NCBI GenBank assembly: GCA_022925895.1
Contig: JAKSYS010000762.1
Span: 1 to 27,016, forward strand
Source: Fragilaria crotonensis
Lineage: Eukaryota; Bacillariophyta; Fragilariophyceae; Fragilariales; Fragilariaceae
DNA: 27,016 nt
Direction: 5' to 3'
The notes below the pieces were generated by a model. The model was not told the DNA's origin. It saw only the letters and a program-made list of their open reading frames with translations, and searched no databases. The position numbers and the translations under genes were made by a program. Below, piece by piece: positions 19,871 through 27,016 of the stretch; within the stretch, counting starts at the first letter, position 1; each line of letters opens with the position of its first letter.

Positions 19871-22723
19871 TTAAAGTTTGCTATTCGCCTCTCCTGGACG
19901 CCAAGCCCTCACAATGCTCAATACCGACTCTGCTTCTGTATGCTTGGTCACCCCAGCCACATCATAGATGGCATTGTGCGACTTCTTCGAGGGATCCGAC
20001 GGGTCTTCCCAATCGATCAAATCATGACTGACCCCATCGACGTCGCACAGGAGCGTGGGAAATAGATCCCCCCTCAAGCTTAAACTGAGGAATGTAACCA
20101 AAAATATCGCTGCATGCTGAGAAGCCTTTACTCTGGGGCTTGTCATGGCTGGCGAATCCACCATAGAAAAAGTCCCGAAGAAACTTCCGGAGGGCGTTGA
20201 AGTACAGGAGAAGGGCAAAGGCACCGACAACCACAGATGTCCATCCGAACACGACAGTGAACTCTTGTCCAGGCGCCATCCATTCGCCATCTTCAGGCTG
20301 CGATGAAGGGACAGCGGGAAAGGCTGGCCATGGTTTATAACGCAACATGTCTTGATTGCAATACCGAAACGTACTTTCACCTTCCCCAATCGAAAATTGA
20401 ACAGGCTGGCCAGCCGCGGTCAGCCCGGAAAAGGACCCAACATAGGCACTGGAGACCGAGTCATCAAGCTTACACGCATTGTCGTATGGGAAGGAGGCAA
20501 AGTTGTAAGATGACATGATGGCATAGGCAACTACAGCGCCAGGGAAGAAGAAGACTCGGCTCAGATCCGCAATCGAAGTGCCTAATGCTGGCGCTGGCGA
20601 CCAACTGCGTAGAAGGCAGAACTTATCCACCCAGTAGCGCACCGAAAGGGTTGCCGCAGCCCAGAAGAATCCCGCAGGAAAAAGCATCGCATAATAGAAG
20701 GTAAGAAAGAGAACGTTTGTCATATCCTGAAATCAGACACACGGAGACGTTAATGGGGTCCAAACATCGACAAAGCAACACCTCCCAACGAGAACTCACC
20801 GTGTACCGCTCAGATAGATGATACTTCGCACCCCTGAAGTATGCATTCATTCGGCGCTGATCTGGGGCTCGGGCGAGAATGTGGCGGTAGAACTGACCAG
20901 GAAGATCCAAAACCTTGGTGATGGGCGTCTTCAAGAGCTCAGTAATGAAAATGGCGTACATTGCTGGAATCAAGGATTTCCGCTCATCGTTTAGTGTATC
21001 AGTAAATGGAGTCAAGTACGCAGTAAGAATAGTGGTCAAGATCCACATCGAAGCGGTAACCTTGAAGTAGTAACTTGCTTGCCTCGAGTTCTCGGAACGA
21101 TGAGACTCAACGTCGGTAATATAAAGGCACAAGGAGGGAAACATGGAGTTGGTCGCCGATATCGTCATGGCAGCGTATGCAGTGCCAAAGTCGTTGCGAA
21201 CGCGCACAACAAGAAAGCACGATGCGACGATAAGTGCCACGGTAATCGACACTGTGACGACTCGCTGCCAGAATTGGACGACAAAACTCGTCCAAATCTT
21301 GCCAGCGCACGCTCGATGGCTCGGGAGGCTCGCCAATGCTCAATACGTGGTGTCCACGAAATCGGAGATTTTCCGGAAGCATCGACGTATGGTTCATCAT
21401 GACATGGAAGCCGCCAACGGACATTTGCTGGAGCACAGTCTGTTGAGTCGCCTGCTTTTCAAAAATGACGAAAACATTCGAAACCTCGTAGACTCGCTTT
21501 GACAAATCCAGCTGTATCTTCTTGTCAATAGAGTCGATCTTGCTTTTGATAGCATTGGCATCATTCGCCATCATGCATCTTTGCAGCAGGGTGAGAGGCA
21601 ATGCCTCACGAACAGCGACGTCAAGGTTGTCAGGATTCAGCTTGAGACCAGGTGGAAGCAAGTCCTCAAGCTTCGACATCAATGTACGACGAAGCAGGAG
21701 AGCTCGGACCAACTCTTCGTTGTCCAAAGCAACTGTGATAGATGCTACTTGACCAAACTGATCGAAGAATTGTTTCCATTCGTCGGGATCACGGGCGTCT
21801 TTCGGCGGATTCCTAACTTCCACAGCATAGTCTGTGGTTGTCAGTGATGCGTTGTCGAGGTTGATCAGCTGACTTTCAGTAGTCTTCTGAAGTACAAGGA
21901 TAGCCACGCAAATGAAAAGAAGGGATACGTAAGAGACTAAGCCGACTCCGTTCGTGATCTCACACTGGTTCACCTTGATGAACGATAGGACACTGCCATC
22001 ATCGGATTGAACTTCAGCGTATCGATCATACGTCGGTGGAAACCTATCCCAATCTTCTTTCGTACAGGTAGGGCACGCAGCCCATGTATCTGCGGTGCAA
22101 ATTGCACTGGCCCTCAACGAGAGCCGTGTGATGCTTTCATTCATTGGATTATAGCGGTCTGAAAAGAAAAAGATAAGGTTCGGCACGTTAATCAACCCTG
22201 CCAACAGCATGATGACAGCCAAAAGCCGCAACGTATAAAAATAGACACCTGTAAGGATGCCATCAAGTTAGTAATCCCAAGGGGAGGTACCATGTGAAAT
22301 CTCAATTCTCATCCCAGCAACAAGCTCACCAACTCCAATGCCAAAATCTCCAAGATCCGCCTCTGGTGTCCCCAAAACGGAATAAAGGGTTGTAGGTGCC
22401 TCATGTTCCCCGACCTCGGCCTTGCGATTGACATCAATCTCACGTTCATCCGGTGTGAAATGCCGTGCTAACGTGACGTGTTCAAAGTACTCCCACGCTG
22501 TGTCGATTGAGGGCGCGTTCGCATGATGTCGGCCTTGGTGAGGATTGTACCAACCATACCGAGAAAGGTATCGAGCCAAACGGCGACCCCATGTCATATC
22601 CTTCTCATGATCTTGGTAAGGATCGTTCCGAGTAATCAGACGGGACAATTCGTGCACCCATGACGAGGCCATTGTGCGCAGATTCGGTGGATCGGAATTG
22701 TAATCCAGTATCGTACCGTACAC
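19871..22723 (-). CDS. OSCA/TMEM63/CSC1-like polytopic membrane protein
   Basis: Three exons are 22723 (or ATG 22672)-22330, 22248-20800 and 20726-19871, with introns of 81 nt (GTGAGC...TTACAG) and 73 nt (GTGAGT...TTTCAG). The N-terminal module (AWEYFEHVTLARHF ... LGDFGIGVG) precedes a first membrane helix (LLAVIMLLAGLINVPNLIFF) and a second (VSYVSLLFICVAILVL). A cytosolic domain beginning YAVEVRNPPKDARDPDEWKQ resembles the RRM-like loop of CSC1/OSCA proteins. About seven more helices follow, including NSMFPSLCLYITDVESHRS and FYYAMLFPAGFFWA...YWVDKFCLLR. The likely role is a cation or mechanosensitive channel or a lipid-handling membrane protein; family placement is inferred. Two one-base shifts break the frame: near 21293, and in a run of six G near 20070, after which LFPTLLCDVDGVSHDLIDW continues to 19871. 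Without the second correction it ends at 20022. Confidence 0.75.
20727..20799 (-). other. 73-nt intron of OSCA-like gene
   Basis: The donor is ACACG|GTGAGTT and the acceptor is GATTTCAG|GATATG. It is phase 0. Splicing joins HLSERYT to DMTNVLFLTFYYAM. Confidence 0.9.
22249..22329 (-). other. 81-nt intron of OSCA-like gene
   Basis: The donor is GTTG|GTGAGC and the acceptor is CCTTACAG|GTGTC. It is phase 1. Splicing creates GIGVGVYFYTLRLLAVIM, an uninterrupted run into the first membrane helix. Confidence 0.88.
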
Positions 22724-22930
22724 TACAAGGACTTGTGCACTGATCGAGAAGATTCGATGATGTGATGAGAGATGTGAGGGGAGATGTTGTGATGCTGTTG
22801 GGTATCTTCCGTCTATTGTCTACTAGCTACCGGTAGTGTGTTTACGTCTCTCTCATTCCAAGTATGCATACAAGTATGATATGTTCAGGTAGAAACGTAC
22901 AAAAGCTAATCCTGTATCATCGGTACTAGT

Positions 22931-22963
22931 AGTACTACCACATAAAAAGTGCCTGGAGCCGTT
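22931..22963 (+). repeat. Left TIR of the 607-bp MITE
   Basis: This is the 33-bp arm, identical to the reverse complement of 23507-23539. The outermost AGTACT is palindromic, so the exact edge is ambiguous by a few bases. Confidence 0.93.
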
Positions 22964-23538
22964 TCGACCGCTGGAGCCGTTAAACGGGGTTTTTTCGACT
23001 CCTCCTACAAATAAGTCACTCAATTTCAAGAAATCAATGGCACTTGCTATGGCCGTTTTGATCCCTGATATGCAATACAACGAAGTCTTCTGGAGTGGTG
23101 AACAAACCGATTAGAAACTGGTGTTGTAAACATCACTGGAAGTTGAGGGCTCGCAATTTTTCACCCCCTCGGATTTTCACCCCATTGATCGCGTACCACC
23201 AATAGGGAAAAACTCTGTAGCAGTAGAAAACAAGTACAAAAAATCATAGTTGAATGGGGTGAAAAATCTCAACCGATGCCTAAAAAATGTCTTAAGGTAT
23301 GGATACATTTAAATGAAGTGCCTGGAGCTGATAACTGCTAAAATGAGCGTCACAAGTTCAGCGACAACTTCATCAATTCTTGCTCTGGAAAAAGAATGAT
23401 TAATGTTCTGGATAGCCAAGAACATCACACAGCATTTGTAAAAAAACAGAATTGAAATCAAAGCATTTTTGAGCAAGATATCTTTAGTCCACAACGGGGT
23501 GAAAGTAACGGCTCCAGGCACTTTTTATGTGGTAGTAC
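22932..23538. mobile_element. 607-bp TA-flanked MITE with perfect TIRs
   Basis: A 33-bp string at 22931-22963 (beginning AGTACTACCACATAAAAAGT) is perfectly inverted at 23507-23539. TA dinucleotides (22930-22931 and 23539-23540) flank the unit, as expected for Tc1/mariner/IS630-type target duplication. There is no transposase inside; open frames are short. The interior carries a further direct copy of AGTGCCTGGAGC at 23317-23328. It also holds an internal inverted repeat, TTTTCACCCCATT (23174-23186) against 23253-23265. Perfect TIR identity suggests a recent insertion. It lies 22 bp from the transposase-bearing element but has different ends, so it is not that element's deletion derivative. 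Confidence 0.85.
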
Positions 23539-23539
23539 T
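23507..23539 (-). repeat. Right TIR of the 607-bp MITE
   Basis: This is the inverted partner of 22931-22963 with no mismatch. Confidence 0.93.
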
Positions 23540-23560
23540 ATGATTAGGATCGGTCACTCT

Positions 23561-23595
23561 TATGGCTGGATGCATATTCTGGGTACACGAGGTAG
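23561..23595 (+). repeat. Left TIR of the IS630-like element
   Basis: It contains TATGGCTGGAT.CA and CGAGGTAG. These 21 defined positions match the inverted right end exactly, and the 13-base spacer matches at about five positions. Confidence 0.75.
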
Positions 23596-26500
23596 CCCCA
23601 CGTAGGTCGTAGTATTCAATGTTTTTGTTCAGACGTAGAAAGTATACTAAGTCTACGCAAACGCAAATGGATCGAGGTTTCTAATCTGGATTCATCACAA
23701 ACTTGAAATCGAAGTCCATTACACATCGATGTGTTTTGAACTCCCGAAGCAGTTTCTCCAATGCAACAGGACCATACTTTGCACAGTCTTGCTGTATTTC
23801 AGCACTGACTTGCCCGCTATCAATGGCGTGGTAAGCAAGAAGATATTGACGAGCTCGTTTCGCAAATTTTCGAATGCGTTCAATTGAAAGGACTTTCTCC
23901 GACAAAGAATATCTAACGCCTGCCATGAAATTTTCCTTCCCTTTCTTTTCTTTTAAGGTGAGATTGCGGTATGCACCTTTGCTGCATGCCCACATGTACT
24001 CAACGCCTTCACCTGCTATTTCGGCATGACACTTGGGGGTTAGCATGACTTCCACGCCAATTTTTGCTCCGACATGCTCCATCATGCTTTCTTCGTTCAA
24101 GAAATCAGAACACATCGCCATTAGATGGCGCAAACTCAAGCTCAAGTCCACGTTTCCGAGCTCATCCTTCCTGCCGGTAAGTGTATAGCTTGACAGCTTG
24201 TTCATATCAATATATCCTCGCTCCCACAACACCTGAAGCAAACCCTTTGCCTTTCCCACCCAACCTTCCTTTATTTTAGGAACTTCGCGATTGATCGGGA
24301 TATTTTTGTCGATACAAATAGCGATCAGTTCTTTTGTTCTTTCCTTTGGTGTTAATGCCTTGACGACGTAGTTCGAGGATTAATTCGGATTTGTTTCTTG
24401 AGACATTTGACGGATCGCCATCGACTTGATCAAGGCGACTGAGAATGCGTTCGTTTGGTATCATCCAGAAAGGTCCAACATCAACTTCGGTAAATGTCAA
24501 TCGCTGAGTTTGGCCGGGCTCCAGGATACGTGCATATGGACCGAGGAAGCCGGATTCCCTTTCAATGACAGTCGGGTGCATGACTGGGCATTTTCCACCA
24601 AATGATCTATTCATTTTAGCTGCATTGAGACCATCGGGGCGCTGCTTTGCGTGTCCTGATGAATGATCGAATAGAAATACAAAATGGACCTGTGGATGCA
24701 TAACCTTTAGACAATCAACGACATCTTCGAACTGTAGCACCATGTGATTATAATCCCAGTAGCCCTCTTTGTTTTCCCCGTAGTCGAAGTATGTTAGGAA
24801 TGGCGACTTGCCAGCTAATAGAAGGGGCTTAAGGGAAGAGCCTAAGACTTCCATTGCTGCTTCTTCATCGGCATATCTCGTTCCTTGCCGTATCTCGTTC
24901 ACCGAGTCTAGTGTGTTTTGATCTAATTCTTGGATCAAACCATATTCCCTGCAGATAAATGATGATATCATCACCCCGCTCCTTCATCCTTGGGGAGGAG
25001 AGGACGCTCGCCTTTGGGACCTGTCCACATCTTTGAAAGAAACGAGAACTGCTTAAAGATGGCCTCGTCCTGCCCGACAAAGATGACTATTGGCTTGCTT
25101 GTGTCCCGTCGTATGCTTAAGTGTGCTCCAAAGAACGCCGTCCCTACTATATCCGCCACTGCTTCACTCGAAATGGCGTCAACGTGATATTCCACCATCT
25201 CAACATTACTGATAGGATCTACGTAATGATAGCCACAGTTTTTGCAACCGAATCTTGTGCCTCTAGAATTTTAGAAGCTACAAGACTAAGCTGAACCCAC
25301 CGATGAGCTTGAACTTCATGAGCGATGTATCGCTTTGTGAAGACAGGCCGATAAGCAAGTGTTTCCGCCTTCTCGTGTCCATCAACAAAATAATGCTTGC
25401 TGCGGTTTTTGTATCTGAAACCCGTGGCATGCATCCATCGAACAACTGTGGCAATGGATATCTTAGATAAACGGTAACTTTGAAGGAAGCTCTTCGTCTC
25501 TTGCGATAGCTCCAGCACTGGCGGTGTAACAAGGTCATTTTCTTGCGAATTGTCAGAAGTCTCCTCGATGCCTCGCTCAACTCTTGCCATCATCGTTGGA
25601 ATCAATGTTTCAAGCACGCGTGTGCATTCTTTCCACCGACAGTTCTTTCAGAATGCTTACTCCATGTTTCCTGAAAGCATCCATTGCGTCTGGATTCTCG
25701 ATAAAGAACGGTGGCAAGCAATTTTGGGTACAGGTGATTTGATAAAGGTGCCTTTCGGGCTGTAGGCCAGTCGTCTGTGCCACCTTGCCAGTGGTCGCCA
25801 ATGGGAGTAGCTTTCAACTCCGACATCATTCATCAATCCAATTGAGTACTCGATACATTGCTGCCATGTCCACCTCGATGTTTTGCTCGCCTCGTCGACA
25901 AATTTTCGCAAGGCACATGCAAGGTACATGCTCCGATGCCTGATCATAAAGATGTCGTGTTCTGAACACAAATCCTCTTGATCGCCACCATCTACAAGTG
26001 TCCTCCAATCTGCAGCAATACTGTTAACCATCTCCAATTTTTCAATTCGATCCATGACAGCTTTCCGAACATCGCAATCAGTGCCATAATACAACTTTGG
26101 TGCGAAGAGCTTTCTGGAATCGCCAGATTCCCAATACGAGGATAATTGCAGCGACGGTTCTTGAGCGGTGAGGATCAACAAGGAACTAGTAGGGTTGTTT
26201 CCTCTATCTGAGTTTCGTTTGCTTGGTCAGAAGCAAGCTTACGCTTCTTAGTATTCACAGGTCCAGGAACAGCCGAAAAAAATTGCGAGGAGGATGATGT
26301 GGTGAAGTCAACATGTTGACGAGTCCTTGGAGGCAGCGGGTGTGAGGCATTTTGCTCTTTCCAAGCTACTGAATTGGATGCGGTCGGGTAGGATTGGGGG
26401 ACATCCTTTACAGAAACCTGAAAGAAATTGTACTTCTGTTGCTTTCCGTCTTCCCTTGCTTTGAAGTCGTGTCGAAAAAGCTTCAGTTGTTCGCCGCCAC

Positions 26501-26945
26501 CACCGACAAAGATGTTACCCTCAATGGACTTCTCATGGTACTCCTTTCCCACAACACGTAGAAGCTCTGACTTTTTCACCTTCAAATCATCTTGAAGCTG
26601 GCACCTTGTATTGATTTCATCCAGCAATGTGTCCGCTTGCCACCAAACTTCATGAAGTCGTGAATCTTGCAAAACAGCGTTGAAACTACTTCTAACGAAC
26701 TGATACCTGATCTGATTTCTGTGGAGCTTCAGCGTGTTTTCACTCATGATGAACAAGGAGATGAAATATCTTCAAGAAGCTCCACGGAATATCAAGAATT
26801 GGTGAAGGTATGGACTGTCAAGGTCAATGGGGTTGAGAAGCAAGTGATTCGACGCATAAATCTATTTTCGATGCGCACGCATTAAAAAATCGTGGTACTA
26901 GTACGTAGAGCTCTACCTCGCGAATCCTGTTCGTGAATCCAGCCA
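23563..26945. mobile_element. IS630/Tc1-mariner-like transposon, 3.4 kb
   Basis: The ends are diverged inverted repeats. TATGGCTGGAT, CA after one base, then CGAGGTAG 13 bases later occurs at 23561-23595, and its inverted counterpart is at 26913-26947 with the same spacing. The outermost TA on each side fits a TA target duplication, leaving TGGCTGG...CCAGCCA as the element tips. The transposase fills the interior on the minus strand. The core of the repeat is well kept, while the 13-base spacer is largely different. That makes the element old or shows that only the bound core is conserved. Confidence 0.75.
23681..26747 (-). pseudogene. Frameshifted DDE transposase of IS630-like element
   Basis: Successive minus-strand frames make one long protein of roughly 1,000 residues from the ATG at 26747. 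The N-terminal part (26747-26175) is helical with a Lys-rich, Ser-rich linker. The middle part contains WQQCIEYSIGLMNDVGVESY, a winged-helix-like SYRLSKISIATVVRWMHATG, and then YFVDGHEKAETLAYRPVF. The catalytic core follows, with first Asp in IFVGQDEAIFK (about 25080), second Asp in FLFDHSSGHAK (about 24670), and Glu in GEGVEYMWACSK (about 24000) after LTPKCHAE. This D-D-E layout matches the long IS630-related transposases of fungi and protists. Frame breaks fall near 26178, 25712, 25618, 25241, 24974 and 24361, some in homopolymers (AAAAA). No introns fit well, so the gene is most likely inactive, unless the breaks are assembly errors. Confidence 0.78.
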
Positions 26946-26947
26946 TA
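26913..26947 (-). repeat. Right TIR of the IS630-like element
   Basis: This is the inverted partner of 23561-23595. It lies about 165 bp upstream of the transposase start. Confidence 0.75.
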
Positions 26948-27016
26948 CAGTATATGCATATATATTATGTATTGTACCTTGTACTATAATACGCATATGC
27001 ATACCGTGTACTACTA

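Noticed and set aside
26667..26885. 72-codon plus-strand frame at the right end of the IS630-like element
   Set aside because: It is somewhat protein-like but overlaps the transposase start and leader antisense, lies within the element, and has no motif.

Overview
This window looks like nuclear DNA of a diatom or another photosynthetic stramenopile. It has a mixed base composition, long gene-poor spacers and short GT-AG introns of about 65-95 nt. Several protein families have a diatom flavour: a sulfotransferase-like type II membrane protein with a GPHKTGTT loop, an OSCA/CSC1-like membrane protein, and a signal-peptide-bearing Rossmann protein. All homology calls come from reading motifs, not from database searches.

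Layout. Positions 1-2001 are a gene-poor spacer that opens with a GTAC-rich island. A small basic DUF2462-like protein (2002-2379, +) faces a sulfotransferase-like gene (2750-3856, -). A long spacer follows, holding a 1.19-kb Mutator-like non-autonomous element (6106-7294) with 55-bp inverted ends and a 9-10 bp target duplication. It sits just upstream of a frameshifted Rossmann-fold gene (7372-8006, +). An unrecognised acidic two-exon gene (8720-10947, probably reading on to 11072, +) converges on a SAMHD1-type dNTP triphosphohydrolase (11290-13337, -). A fabF/KASII-type 3-oxoacyl-ACP synthase lies at 14544-15839 (-). A GTAC-rich spacer leads into a diverged tandem duplication (about 17.17-17.83 kb and 18.87-19.60 kb) carrying a small ORF that is open in copy 1 and broken in copy 2. 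A three-exon OSCA/TMEM63/CSC1-like membrane protein occupies 19871-22723 (-).

The right end is a transposon cluster. A 607-bp TA-flanked MITE with perfect 33-bp terminal inverted repeats (22932-23538) sits 22 bp from a 3.4-kb IS630/Tc1-mariner-like element (about 23563-26945). The larger element has diverged 35-bp inverted ends, TA on both sides, and a multiply frameshifted DDE transposase.

The genes do not form an operon or an obvious pathway. The observations that stand out are the dense GTAC islands confined to intergenic DNA, the three independently recognisable inverted-repeat elements, and recurrent single-base frameshifts in otherwise convincing host genes, most of them needing the same +1 correction. 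The frameshifts point either to uncorrected assembly insertions or to real decay, and should be settled before any gene model here is trusted.
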